Made by a program: the position numbers and the translations under genes | Part shown: positions 1-10,870 of the stretch, piece by piece | Layout of the letters: the number at the start of each line of letters is the position of its first letter | Numbering within the stretch: the first letter of the stretch is position 1 | The notes under the pieces: model-generated | Told to the model about the DNA's origin: nothing | The model's database searches: none | Seen by the model: the letters and a program-made list of their open reading frames with translations, nothing else | NCBI GenBank assembly: GCA_963978545.1 | Contig: OZ021732.1 | Location: forward strand, 19,699,521-19,763,520 | Length of the DNA stretch: 64,000 nt | Reading direction: 5' to 3' | DNA from: Linyphia triangularis | Lineage: Eukaryota > Arthropoda > Arachnida > Araneae > Linyphiidae

Positions 1-95
1 ATCCATTCCGAATCATTTACTAACTTTATCTCTCCTACCATCCCCCAACTCCCGCATTTATCCCCCCAAAAAGAAAAGAAACTTAAAAGAATTCA

Positions 96-265
96 GTGTC
101 ATTTACATCAAATCAATCTGTTAAGTTTCAGATCCATTAGATGACGGTAAGTGTGTTGATTAGTCATCCGAAGCAATAATAAAAGCATTTGTAAAAGCGG
201 TTAGTGACAGAGACATCCCCCAATGGTTGTTAGAATGTATTTTCTTCTACATCAAATCTGTTTTT
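96..265 (+). repeat. partial copies of the unclassified ~570-bp interspersed repeat (family D)
   Basis: Two truncated pieces of the same dispersed repeat lie head to tail. Bases 121-167 (TTTCAG...GATGACGGTAAG...TTGATTAG) match the distal part of the copies at 14500-14850 and 2310-2870, and 168-265 (CCGAAGC...AAAGCATTTGTAAAAGCGG...GACATCCCCCAA) match the part just before it. Similarity was judged by eye and the piece is diverged. No coding capacity is seen. Confidence 0.5.
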
Positions 266-344
266 TTTTTACGCATCTCTGGAATCTTTCCGGAACAGAA
301 TTCACAGCTCTCCTTAGCACCTCAACTGGAACATATGTAAACAG

Positions 345-430
345 TTCACGGATACTTTGTTCAAGGCTGTGTTAATATCCCTTTGTTTTAACTTCTACAC
401 TTATTCCTTAACCCAACCCCAAAGAAACAA
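345..430. repeat. inverted repeat arm within the mariner remnant (partner about 735-815)
   Basis: Bases 348-383 (GGATACTTTGTTCAAGG...TTAATATCCCTT) are the reverse complement of 781-815 with few mismatches. The similarity continues more weakly outward (TTAACCCAACCCCAAAGAAA versus the complement of about 735-760). Part of the transposase 3' region has therefore been duplicated in inverse orientation, or two opposite copies have collapsed together. Confidence 0.65.
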
Positions 431-922
431 GGCGCAAGGGGCGATCATTAGATCGGGGCTGCTTGCATGCCACCTTGTCGATCCCGTCAGGTGTGGAACC
501 AAATTCATTGGTCCATATGTGCTATGCAACACCATGGATGGTGAACGATACTTAGAGCGGCTTCGAACGTATGTATGGCCTGTGATTCAGGAATGAGAAA
601 ATGGAAGAGAATTGCTGTTTATGCAAAATGAAGCTCCGCCTCACTAGGCAATTCCAGTGAAGGCATGGTCTGATGACCATTTCCCTTGCAGATGGATTTG
701 CCACCGTGGACCAACGTAATGACCTGATTAAACCCCAACCTAATTTTTTTCTTTGGGAACGGGCTAATGAACAAGTGTACAAGGGATATTAATAACCTTG
801 AACAAAGTATCCATGAAGGGTTTGCAAATGCTCCAGTTGAGATATTAAGAAGAGCTGTGGATTATGTCCCTAAAAGATTTCAGAAATGTGTAGAAAATGC
901 TGGTGCATACGTTAAAATGTAA
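345..922 (+). pseudogene. decayed Tc1/mariner-superfamily transposase fragment
   Basis: Conceptual translation across several stops and frameshifts gives the order of motifs of an IS630/Tc1-mariner transposase C-terminal half. There is an IGPYVL...MDGERYLERL stretch near 508-570, then MQNEAPPH near 619-645 (families usually have QDGAPPH or QDNAPPH, so the catalytic Asp is replaced by Asn), then FPCRWI...RGPT near 681-715, then PD.TP..FFLW near 720-762. A C-terminal segment follows, ending at a TAA at 920-922. At least four in-frame stops and one frameshift separate the motifs, so no active enzyme can be made. The 5' end (345 to about 430) is an inverted copy of the 735-815 part of the same gene. 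Terminal inverted repeats of the transposon were not found. The family assignment rests on motif order only. Confidence 0.7.
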
Positions 923-1338
923 CTTAATAACCAAATGGTACACCTTAATAATGTTTTCAAAAGAAATAAAACTGCAAAATTGATGTTTACTCGTTGAAAT
1001 ATGCATTGTTACTCATAGGTACTGACTTTACAACCACTCTGTAGATAAACAACTGGATAGAATAGACTGCTCCAATGGCAATGGGCAGTGCAAGGAAAAA
1101 ATGTGTGGGTGGTTTGATTATAGTGGGTGGACTATTATCCAATCACGGTTCACTTCCATAGTCGGGTGGAACTGAGGGAAACCTTGTTAGGTTCTAGAGT
1201 AGATATATACAGTAAATAGGTGCTAGAGTAGGTAGGTGCTATATCGAGTAGATATTTTTATGCAGATTATTATTGAGGTCTACTATTGACAGTTCTGCAG
1301 TGTGCAACTAGAAGATTTTGATATATATATATATTTTT

Positions 1339-1353
1339 CAATTATCAGAAATC
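1339..1353. repeat. target-site duplication, left, of SINE copy A
   Basis: The 15-mer CAATTATCAGAAATC is repeated exactly at 1533-1547 on the other side of the SINE. This length is typical of L1-type target-primed insertion. Confidence 0.9.
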
Positions 1354-1532
1354 GCTGACCAAACGGTATAGTGGTTAGCGTGCTGCCTTCTAGACCGCGA
1401 GGTTGCGGGTTCGAATCCCGTGATAGGCATGGATGTTTGTAAATGTATGTTGGCTTGTCTAATGACGAATGTTTCGGCGCATTATAGCCCTCGTGTTGCT
1501 GACGGCGCCAGATAATCTGAAAACAAAACAAC
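1354..1532 (+). mobile_element. tRNA-derived SINE, copy A
   Basis: A 179-bp element lies between exact 15-bp direct repeats. The first ~75 bp are tRNA-like: an A-box region (GGTATAGTGGTTAGCG, about 1365-1380) and a canonical B box (GGTTCGAATCC, 1408-1418), which together form an RNA polymerase III type 2 promoter. The rest is an unrelated body ending CGGCGCCAGATAATCTGAAAACAAAACAAC. Two more copies in this window (17725-17906 on the other strand and 46143-46318) share head, body and tail, which defines one family. It encodes nothing and depends on a LINE in trans. The source tRNA is not certain; the D-arm resembles His/Asp/Glu-type tRNAs. Confidence 0.9.
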
Positions 1533-1547
1533 CAATTATCAGAAATC
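1533..1547. repeat. target-site duplication, right, of SINE copy A
   Basis: Exact direct copy of 1339-1353. It marks the 3' boundary of the insertion. Confidence 0.9.
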
Positions 1548-2309
1548 CGTATTATTTGTTCACCCAGAGATCTGGCAACGCCATCATTTTCCTAGCTTTA
1601 AGCAGTCTATCCAATTTTTTATCCACGTCGACTTATCCAGTAGTGCATGACTTTGTTGCTCAGATTTTGTCATTTGAAGATGTTTACTTGTCTAATGTAT
1701 ATACTATTTTAGTATGTTTGAATAAATGGACATACTTAAGATATCAGCCTGGTTATAGTTTAATGGTTATTGTTTAAGTTATCAATTATTTTGATTCTTT
1801 GTATTTAACTGTTGACTGATTACAAATATACAATATTTACACGGTAAACACAATGTGCTTTATAACACACTAAAGATCGTGACAATAACTTCTTTCATAT
1901 CATATAGGATCTATGAATACTGTTACGATTTTCCCGAGTGAAAATGACGACACAACTTTATTAAATAAAAAAGATAATATATTCTTGATTCTGGAGGCTC
2001 GAAAAACTTTTTAACCAGCAGTTAACTCGTTATCAAGTTTTAGCAAATGTTTCAGTGTGTACAAGTTCAGATATAGCGATAATTCACATTCAAGAGAATA
2101 ACGGCTGAGATACTTTCAAAAGAGCTCGAAACCTTCAACTTTGAATTGCATTTCCAGGTGGTTTCTATATCCTCCCGTGAAAACTTTCACGAAAGATACA
2201 TATACAAAGCTATCTGACAATCAGCAAGCCCTGGAAAACATTTCGAAATGTCATGATTTACTCCCGTGTAGCAAACTTTTTCAAGTCTGTCTTGTCTCTA
2301 TTACAGAAT
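1548..2309. other. AT-rich stretch, no gene recognised
   Basis: There are short open frames only, with no recognisable domain, repeat or RNA gene. Confidence 0.6.
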
Positions 2310-2870
2310 AAATTTAAGGAAATAGAACTTTAATAATACAACCCATGAAAATAAAAATTAATATAAATCCGTTATATGCATTGCCAATCTTTACATTCAT
2401 TAACAAAGCGCCGTTTCGGTTTTCAACTTGTGCTTGGTGTTTGGCTAATTTTAAATATTAAAAACATCTCTATCAGCAAAATACGCGGTACTACTTTTCA
2501 AAATTTATTCATTAAAAACGAATCTGAATTTATGCAATAACATCCAAATATCTTTTATTTATTCTGATTAAAACAATTTTATTTATTTATTTTAAAAAAA
2601 TTGAAAACAGGGAAGAGATTTCAATGATCGTTTAAATGCTATTCGGGTGACGGAAAGTTGGTTTATTAGTATTCCCTAAATACGGCCTTTTTGTGACAGC
2701 CACCAAAATTTGATAGAATGCATTGTCACCTCTTTCAAATCTCTCTGGCATGTTTCAGACCGATAAGTTGACGGCAAGGAGGTTAATTAAGCCTCCGCAG
2801 ATTTGCCCGCCATCGACGTACCCAACCACACACAAAATCTAAGTTAATATAACGGGTTTAAAAATAAATG
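2310..2870 (+). repeat. unclassified interspersed repeat, family D, near full-length copy
   Basis: This stretch aligns by eye along its whole length with the complement of 55500-56075. Shared landmarks in order are TTAATATAAATCC, GCATTGCCAATCTTTA, AGCATCTCTATCAGCAAA-like, TTTTCAAAATTTATTCATTAA, ATATCTTTTATTTATTCTGATT, AATTTGATAGAATGCATTGTC, GCCCGCC.TCGAC, an ACACAC tract and AGTTAATATAA. Partial copies occur at 96-265, 11805-11910, 13965-14260 and 14360-14850. No ORF and no terminal inverted repeats are evident. It could be a LINE 3' fragment family or a MITE. Confidence 0.65.
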
Positions 2871-2960
2871 TATACACTTTTTGCAAAATACCGTAAAATT
2901 GCATAGCGTTTCTATACCTTCTAATCTTTGAGATATTCCTCACGGTTTCAACCCCAATTA

Positions 2961-3170
2961 GATCATACTTATTTTTTTTATTCCTCTGACAATTGAATTA
3001 TTTGGTAACAAGAAGTCTAATGCAATTTAAATGTTATTTCTACAGTGACATTTTTACCCAGTTAGTATCATATTTATGTTTTTTATTCCTCTGACAATTG
3101 AATTCTTTGGTAACAAGAAGATTAATACAATTTGAATTTTATTTCTATAGCGAAATTTGTTTTTTTCATA
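2961..3170. repeat. tandem duplication, two ~105-bp units
   Basis: The core TTATTCCTCTGACAATTGAA followed by TTTGGTAACAAGAAG recurs exactly 105 bp later (about 2979 and 3084), with similar flanks on both sides. The two units are diverged, so the duplication is not recent. Confidence 0.75.
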
Positions 3171-6100
3171 CAACGTTACTAATTTCATATTATATGATAC
3201 ATTTTGGTATCTTCAAAGCAAGCAATATTGAAAAGGTATTTTCAATTTTTATTGTTGAAAATTGGCACTTCGTCAGAACAGTTCTTTAAACTTTGAGTTG
3301 TCAAATGCTATTGTTTATATAAAACCTTCCATTTTGTATTTCGAGTTTTTGATGTCACTTGGAAAATTTTGCATAACACCAAATTGTATCCGACAAAAAG
3401 GACTCAGTTTCTTTAGTTTTGGGACAAGCAATTTCTTTTTTTCATTTGCATAAATTCTTGAACCAATTAAAACTTTTCCACAATAAAATATACTTTTAGT
3501 TAATGCAAAGATGTTTTACGTTTTCATATCTATTAATCTGAAATTCCATTTCTAAAAAACAACAATACATAAACTTGGCGAATTGTATCAATCTAAAAAA
3601 TTTTTGTGTTTTATTCACTTTCCAGAAAAAACAACTAAACGTAATATTATAAAAATATCAAAATAAATATAAAATCCCATTGGATAAAGTGAATCGTGCC
3701 TTATTTTCTATATATTTGCTGCTGAGCTTCAAATGATCAGTTGGCACATATTCTATTGAAGCTAATATCATCTCATTATATTTGTGTATTTAGTAATTAT
3801 TTTAACGGCAACGAAATCCCGTATTGTTTGTAATTTAACGTATTTATTTTTTCAAACTATACTTTAAGTTGTTTTTTTATGAAGTTTTAGCATATTGACT
3901 GAGTCATATGTAGAATTGGTACTTTCGTATTATTCCATCGACACTTGATGAACTTTTTGTTGACGTCAAAAAGTTTGAGCCGACGTGCCTCCGAGGCGGT
4001 TTGATTCAGTTCTGACTATACTAGGGGACAGGATGAATTGAGCTCACTGAGTACGCTGTAAGAACCGGTTCCCCTATGGCTGTAAAGCAATGAGTGAGCT
4101 CAAATCAAGTTGCTTCTAATATAGGGTAGGTGGCTTTCCGTAAAAATTTTCAGCTTCTGCATCGGGCATCTGTCATGACCTATCGATTTAGAGAACTAAA
4201 ATAATTCGTTTGGTGAACTTTTTACTTCCCCAAAGGTTGACGTGATATTAAGTAAGACCTCGGGTTATTTTTTTTTTTTTTCTTTTTTTTTTTCCTTCGT
4301 ACAGTGATTTTTAAAAAGTAATGTAAGTTATTGGAACACACTGTCAATTCGAAATGGGTATTTTGTTTCTTAAAAAATGGATGGCCATTGTAAGAAGATA
4401 ACGTATAGCAAAATATTTGTAACTTTACCGACGGTCATCATTATAATGCACATTTTTTGATACTGCTAGTGTCAATTTATTGCATTAATTTTGAATGTAG
4501 GGAGACGATATATATTTTATTGATCAATAGCATTTAAATGAATGCTGAACAAAGTGTAAACTTATGGAGGAAACATAACACTTTCAACCATATTATAATT
4601 CATTGACTTTCTTAGCCTATTATTTAAGGAGAAATCTTTTTCTATGTTTTTCTAATTCAGATGAGCATAATTAGACTGATGCTATTGCATACATTTTTTT
4701 TATCAAATGCCCTGTTTGTATTTGAAAGTTATTTATGATTAGTAAAAAAAAAAAAAAATCAGCTAAAATGTTTTATAAATTAGAATATTTTTGCATGCAC
4801 TTTAGAATGATTATATCTATATATGACACATTTTTATCTGTAAAAGATACTAAGCAGTACAAGAAAACATATTTTACTTTACTAAAATCTTTTATAAGTC
4901 AATCATCATTTTTCTATGACAAGTGCTTTCAAAGCATCGCATAAGTTTCAAATATTATATATTTCATTCAATATAAAATGTGATATAATTTTAAAATACT
5001 GTATCTAGATGTAGAAAAATGATGAATGCATTTCACTTACTTTTAGGATTTTGCATTAAATGTTTTCCACGATGTCTAATAGATGGCAGCACCAAATATC
5101 CCTTAAATCAGTTCTCAAATTTTTCAGCCCTTAAAAATCTCCTGAAGTCTCAAAAACTAATTTTTATTATTTACATTTAAAAAAGGGTGCAACTACTAAA
5201 GATGTCTGGAAAATTTTACTACATTATTTTACTTTCAATGTACTGATTGACGGGATTTCCCTTTTCGCTTAATAATATTGCTTTTTTTGCACTTAGTCAT
5301 TTTTTTTACCATGCGTTTCATAAAGTTATTAACCTGGGACTTAAGTGAATTGTTTTTAATTGGTCAAAAGTGTGGTCTGGTGTCCGTCCCCGCTTAATAT
5401 TTGGGGGCGTAAGAAGGGCATTGTGTGAGCATACGCCTGTTCCGCCTGCTTGTATAGTTGTATTGAAGTATCGGTGTTTTACAAAACTCAAGTAAGAAAA
5501 AACTTTGTAATTGACTTGAACTTGAGACCCAGGGTAAACTATATAGCATCCCTAAGTCAATTATTTTGCTTTTTACCCAATTTAATTAAGGCATAACAAT
5601 ATTTTTTCTCGGAAAATGCTAAAATGTATATTTTGATCCACAAGTTTGATTCACATTTTGAAAGAAGAAGAATTTTGAAAGTATCAGACGATCATTTTAA
5701 TTTGAAATAATAACTTTCGCAAGACATTTTATTTCCCGAAAAATCATCATTTTTATTCCTTAAACGAAATTATTCTAAAAATGAGTAAAAACAAGCCATC
5801 TTTGCTTATTCTTTGAAATGATTTATTGAGGCAAAATTTGTTTGCAACACTATTTTTTGGTGAGGAATCGGTGTTTCAAAATTCACACATTTAATTTCAA
5901 ACACATCCATAGATTTCACTTTTTTTAATATCAAACACACCTATAAAAGTAAGTCTTACTGAAATCAATATGTTCATTAATCACTAATTATGGCCTATCT
6001 AAATTATAAGAATGGGGAAAAAGAAATTAAAGAAATTTTTAAATCATTAACAACCACACAATATATAATATAAAAATGGAATTTACCAGATTTTTCCAGT

Positions 6101-6712
6101 AAAAACAAGAAAACTTTTTTTTTATGCTTTCAGATGAAGAAAATCGATCCAAAGTGACAACTGTCAAAAAGAGGGGGTGGCACATTTGTTAACATTTCTA
6201 TTTTTTTTAATTTGTCTACTACTTAGTATTTTTTTTTTTTTTTTTTTTTCAAAAAATTACCATCAAATCATTAGTAATGACGTCATATTATATCTATTTA
6301 ACTAATAAATTAAAATTTTGATATTTTGATTACTTTGTCGACTTGGAGTTAATATAACTTCAACCTTTCGATAAATTTAATAAATTACTGTTTCACAAAT
6401 TTAGACACATTTACTCTGAGAATATTGAACCAAAATTATTAGTATTGTCACGTATACAAGACACAACTATCGTATACATTTTAGGAAGAAATATACTTTT
6501 ATAAACACTAGAACAAATCTCGTAGACAAGCGACCTCCCAACACTCGGGGAATGGTATTTATACTTTTTGGCAGGAAGTACTCAACAATGTAATATCCAG
6601 TTGGGACGTTTTAGAATATTCTAGAAAGAACTGGAAATAATACTAGAAAGAAATTGTCACTGTTCCCAAATGCAGGGCTCGATCTCGTGACCGCCGGTAT
6701 ATGAATTTGATG
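3171..6712. other. AT-rich stretch without genes
   Basis: It holds poly-T and poly-A runs (for example 6229-6250), a weak 108-bp hairpin at 4017-4124, and scattered short open frames with no recognisable domain. A segment near 6480-6700 is somewhat richer in GC and contains a tRNA-B-box-like GATCGAGCCC on the minus strand, but no element boundaries could be set. Confidence 0.55.
4017..4124. repeat. imperfect hairpin, MITE-like
   Basis: Arm 4035-4048 (GAATTGAGCTCACT) matches the complement of 4093-4106 at 13 of 14 positions, and weaker pairing extends outward to about 4017 and 4124. It may be a small inverted-repeat element. No target duplication was identified. Confidence 0.4.
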
Positions 6713-7377
6713 TAGACTGAGAGGCGACTGCAATTTTTGGACCTCATCGAACATCATTCTGAATTTTTTATAGAAATTGGAGAAAAGTGAGTAGATTACG
6801 AATCTACTAGTCTGCCGAGACAAAAATGGCCGAAACTGGTCAAAAGTCGACTTTTAATAAGTTGAGCTAAATCCAATTGCCAAATGCGCCATAACTTGCC
6901 AAATAATTAGCATTTTTTCTTTTTATTTGGTAACCCTCACTCTTTAATTTTCAATTAAGAGGGTTGCATACGATTCGGATGTGTGGCTATAGCTTACTTG
7001 CATCTTTCACAAATGAGTCAAATTGGCAATAAACATTACGTCACTGATGACGTAACTAATGTCGCCAATTTGGCTTACTTTTAAAAGATACAAGTTTTCA
7101 GAGCCAGATATCAGAAATCGTTTGAGCTTTTTGTCATTGAATATCAAAATTCAGTGGGTTGCCAGACGAAAAAGTTTGCTCTCTTTTTGGCAAGTTATGA
7201 TATATTTGTCAATCGGATTTTAGCTCAACTCATTTCAAGTCAATTTTAGATCAGTTTCGGCCATTTTTGCCATGGTAGACCATTGGATTCGTAATCTACT
7301 CACTTTTCTCCAATTTCTATAAAAAATTCAGAATAATGTTCGATGGAATCTGAAAATTGCAGTCGCCTCTCGGACTA
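6713..7377. mobile_element. fold-back element, 665-bp near-continuous palindrome
   Basis: The left half (6713-7045) and the complement of the right half (7046-7377) align end to end with few mismatches and indels and essentially no spacer. Outer ends are TAGACTGAGAGGCGACTGC against the complement of GCAGTCGCCTCTCGGACTA. The centre is the palindrome TTACGTCACTGATGACGTAA (7036-7055). Long shared blocks include GAATTTTTTATAGAAATTGG and GTGAGTAGATTACGAAT. This is the structure of a fold-back or long-TIR MITE, or of an inverted duplication of a shorter unit. A TA target duplication is possible but not proven. Short open frames inside are products of the arms and look non-coding. Confidence 0.75.
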
Positions 7378-7888
7378 ACGTTATAGCCACTAGGAAAACT
7401 CATTGCGGGAAAATCATCATGTACTTATACACAACAGCTAGATATTAAAATGCAGCATTCCATTTTGAGAAGGATGCAACTGCAAGTTTTAGTACATAGC
7501 GGAACATTATTCTGGCCTATTTATAAAACACAGGATATCTAGCGAGCGACTCCCTGATGTTTAAATTAAATGACTCAAAAACAAAGATCGAAAGAAGAAT
7601 GAAATAAAAAGTAGAGTTATTTTGAAAGCAGTAAAAATCTTAAACTGAAGTTTTAAAATTAGTTACAAATGTTGCCAACAGATGGAGCTGTAGTTACAAA
7701 AATCTAGAAATGTGGTATGAATGTATGCTCTGCAACCAATCGTTGCAATCACACAAATTTCCTTTCACGTTTAAACCGTGGAACTGATCAAAGACTAACC
7801 GCTCTAAATTTCAAAGCACTCTTTATTCATAAGAACTTAGTGTACAGTGCCACCTGTTGGTGAACTAATTCTGTTGCACTTCTAAATA

Positions 7889-7940
7889 TGACATCATTAG
7901 CGACGTAATATTTCATTTATTTACGCCGCTAATGATGTCA
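7889..7940. repeat. perfect-looking hairpin, 20-bp arms
   Basis: Arm 7889-7908 (TGACATCATTAGCGACGTAA) pairs with 7921-7940 (TTACGCCGCTAATGATGTCA) with one mismatch, around a 12-nt loop. The arm resembles the central palindrome of the fold-back element at 6713-7377 (TGACGTAACTAATGTC), so it may be a relic of a related element. Confidence 0.6.
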
Positions 7941-8464
7941 AATTTTGAAAATTAGTATCATTTTTAAAAGAAGCATTTGGCGCAAGGGGAGTAAAATCGT
8001 CTGATCCATTACTCACAGAGATTGAAAAATTTGAGTTAAATTAAAAAAAAAGTGTATGCAGATTATTTGGTTAGCAATGAGATATTTGGATATTGGTTTG
8101 CTTTAATTTCCTTCGCAGTAAGTTATTGAACAATTTTGACAGTTTTCCTCACACTAAAGCAGTGCATTCGCAGACTACTTGTATTCCTCTATATTCTTCG
8201 AAAGTTCAGAACGCAGATCGATAAGGTAACAAAACTTATAATCGTATTTCCGTCGAGTCAAATAATAACTATCCTCTAAATTATGACTAAAGTTAACTAA
8301 ATTATAACTAGTTAAAATATGCAACAATTTCTTAATTACACAATATTACGGTTTCTTTAAAGTATGAAAGAGATTATCTTATTAAGGGGGTACAATACCC
8401 CGCTAATAATTCATCCATACAATAGTACAGTACGCAAAAAAAAAAAGTGGAAGGTCTTTATTAA

Positions 8465-8468
<4 letters not shown>

Positions 8469-8498
<30 letters not shown>
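8469..8498. repeat. (AT)15 microsatellite
   Basis: Uninterrupted AT dinucleotides are read directly from the sequence. Confidence 0.95.
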
Positions 8499-8501
<3 letters not shown>

Positions 8502-10263
8502 CATGAGGGGTCATCTACATATTAAATCTAAATCAAACTTTAAAAAGTTCAATGTCAACCCCGTAATATTATACCATATTTAGATTTAGAATCCAAACAA
8601 ACGTCTAAATACCAAATTTCATAATTTTCTAGTGTGTGGTTAGTAATTTAAATGATGTCAAAATAATGAGATATTAATGTTAAAAATATTTTTTTTTGCC
8701 CATAAATTCTTATATAGTTAATATATTTTGGCAATTTTTATTTCAAAGGATAGTTTGTTTAAGGCCAAACGTAAATAACATGCAACTTTTGTATTAAACA
8801 GTTTTTTAATATTCAATTATTAATTAATAAAACAAGTTTTTAAATTTTTTAAATAGAAACATACATATTTTTATTTTTTTGCTTCCATTAGAATTATCAT
8901 GATCGAAAACCCATCCAGAATTTTTTTTCATTCCATTTTAACTTTTTTTTCTTGATATTTTAGCAAGTATGTAAAAAAGCTCTCTTTAAGGGACCGCGTA
9001 AATAGATTACGTCTTGAAGCATGTAAATCGTTCGATTCTTCCCCGCAATTAAGAAATTTACCAATCAAACATTCATCCAAAACACTTTCGCTCGTAAGTG
9101 ACGTGTTTCTCAACATAATGAACTGAAATTTGGTATTTTAGATAAACAAGGTATTTAAATCGAAAGAAAACATAAAAAATAAGGGTTCGTATTGAAATTT
9201 TTAAATTCAGAGTAAAATTTACTTAGTATACAGCCTCCTAAGAAAAAAAAATTGCATCAGACGTATAGAAAATCGTAAACAAAACATTTTGGTGCAAACC
9301 GCAAGATTCTACGATAATTAGAACCTAAGATATAGCCATCATTCAGAGTTTTTTTTTGTTTTTTTTTAAACTTTACATTTAAAATACTAAACATACTTGA
9401 TATATTATGATAAGCTTGACAACTTGATTTCAAGCTTAGCAAATAGCCATGCTCAAAATTTAACTATTCCATCTAAAAATAGCAAAGTTTCTTTTGAACG
9501 AAACAGGTTCGTCTACTTAATTTTCCCACATTGCGTGATGCTAAAGTTTGGAAGAGATTAGTTACGTTTCAGAAAAACTTTTTCATTCTTTAAAAATGCT
9601 TTAAGTTTAGCGATGGATGAGTTGCTTAGTAGTTTGCCAACCAGAATATGTAAACGTTCCATATGTACATAAAATATAATGCAAGTCTAAAATATGTACT
9701 TATCAGACGTATATTCTAGTATGTAGCGGATAGGATGAGAAAGAAACTTTGAAAGGAAAAATTTCCTTAAAATTGATTGTATATGCTCTCAATGTTACTT
9801 GGTATGGATCTTAGTTTCTTGAAGATAATAATGTTATAAAGGATTCCCATGTAAGTTCCAGTTAGGTGAGAAATCTAGTTTTGCAAGCTGTTTTTGTAAA
9901 AAGTTTATATTTTATACGAATACAAATTTAAAGACCGACAGCAGGCTCAATGCCGAATAGGGTTAGGTGAATAAAATATACACATATAAATCGAATTTGC
10001 ATACATAACATAAAATAATAGAAATTGCAGAATAACATTATAGAAAACATAAAATTTACAGAATACAAAAAAGAAAACGACAAAATTCCAAATTACATAA
10101 TATAACAAGATAATTAATTTTACAATGTTAACATAATTACTGAATTAAACCCAAATTAAATATACCAAAATTTTGCAGTACAAAATATAAGTTACTTACC
10201 TAGACAATGAAATCGATTTATTATACACATCTGCTTCTTAAAACTCTTCACATATATTTACAA

Positions 10264-10870
10264 CTAGCTGAATACCTGTGCTTCACTACGAAATTTTAAC
10301 CTGTGCAATATTTTAGCTAGCTGTGAGTCCCCGTGTTGCGGAAATCTGTCATTCGTGTATAGGTCCTTGATTTGGCGCTTCGCTCGCAGGAAAGTTCATA
10401 GCTACGCAAAATCAAGCTCGCTTCATTCGCTGAAAAATTCATTAAAACATAAACACAGGGTTACTTCACTCGCTGAAAGGCTCATTACTACGTAAGCATA
10501 AGCTCGCTTTACTCACTAAAATCTAATTGCTACGTAAAGCCTTAATATTGGAAGCCTCTGCCTTGTCGAGGAAAAAAAAAAAAAAAAAAAAAAACGTTAA
10601 CACAATAATACGACACCCATTTAAGATTATTTTAACACGTTTTTGGGGAAGGCAAAATTAGAAGGCCAAAACTACTTATGTTGAAACTTTCAGAGTTCTA
10701 GGCCCCTTAAAAGTCGTTTTTTGTGAAAATATTAATTAAAAAAAATAATAAAAAAAACAAATTAAAATTGTAACATTCTTTTTGTCAACAGTCCAATTAG
10801 AATGCCAAAAGTACTTGTGATGAAATTTTCAGAGCTGGAAAGTAATTTTTCACAGTACTGGAAAAAGTTA
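10264..10870 (-). mobile_element. Helitron-like non-autonomous repeat, copy Y
   Basis: Read on the minus strand, this stretch parallels 20430-21086. Both contain repeated ~110-bp modules (CAATTAGAATGCCAAAA, TACTTGTGATGAAA-like, TTTCAGAGCT), then the shared GGCGCT...GCTAACAGG-like and ACCTATACACGAATGAC-like blocks, and then a GGGG-CTAG terminus. Copy Y carries an inner CTAG (10317-10320) equivalent to the terminus of the other copy, and an outer CTAG at 10264-10267 followed on the minus strand by T, as Helitron 3' ends require. No protein is encoded. The Helitron assignment is an inference from the 3' end and from the coding remnant at 53145-53394, which shares that end. Confidence 0.45.
10572..10594. 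repeat. poly(A) run of 23
   Basis: Homopolymer read directly, inside the Helitron-like repeat. Confidence 0.9.

Larger units (their letters stand above)
7378..10263. other. AT-rich stretch without genes
   Basis: It holds a 20-bp-stem hairpin at 7889-7940, an (AT)15 array at 8469-8498 and homopolymer runs. No coding exon, RNA gene or transposon was recognised. Confidence 0.55.

Noticed and set aside
1354..1425. Possible functional tRNA gene
   Set aside because: A and B boxes are present, but acceptor-stem pairing is not evident, and the same sequence recurs with a SINE body and target duplications.
1283..1531. Open frame on the minus strand reading SRDSNPQPRGLE
   Set aside because: It is the antisense translation of the SINE tRNA-like head and recurs at the other SINE copy. 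It is not a gene.
6480..6700. Possible solo LTR or SINE next to the fold-back element
   Set aside because: A B-box-like GATCGAGCCC and slightly higher GC were noted, but no boundaries, direct repeats or second copy were found.
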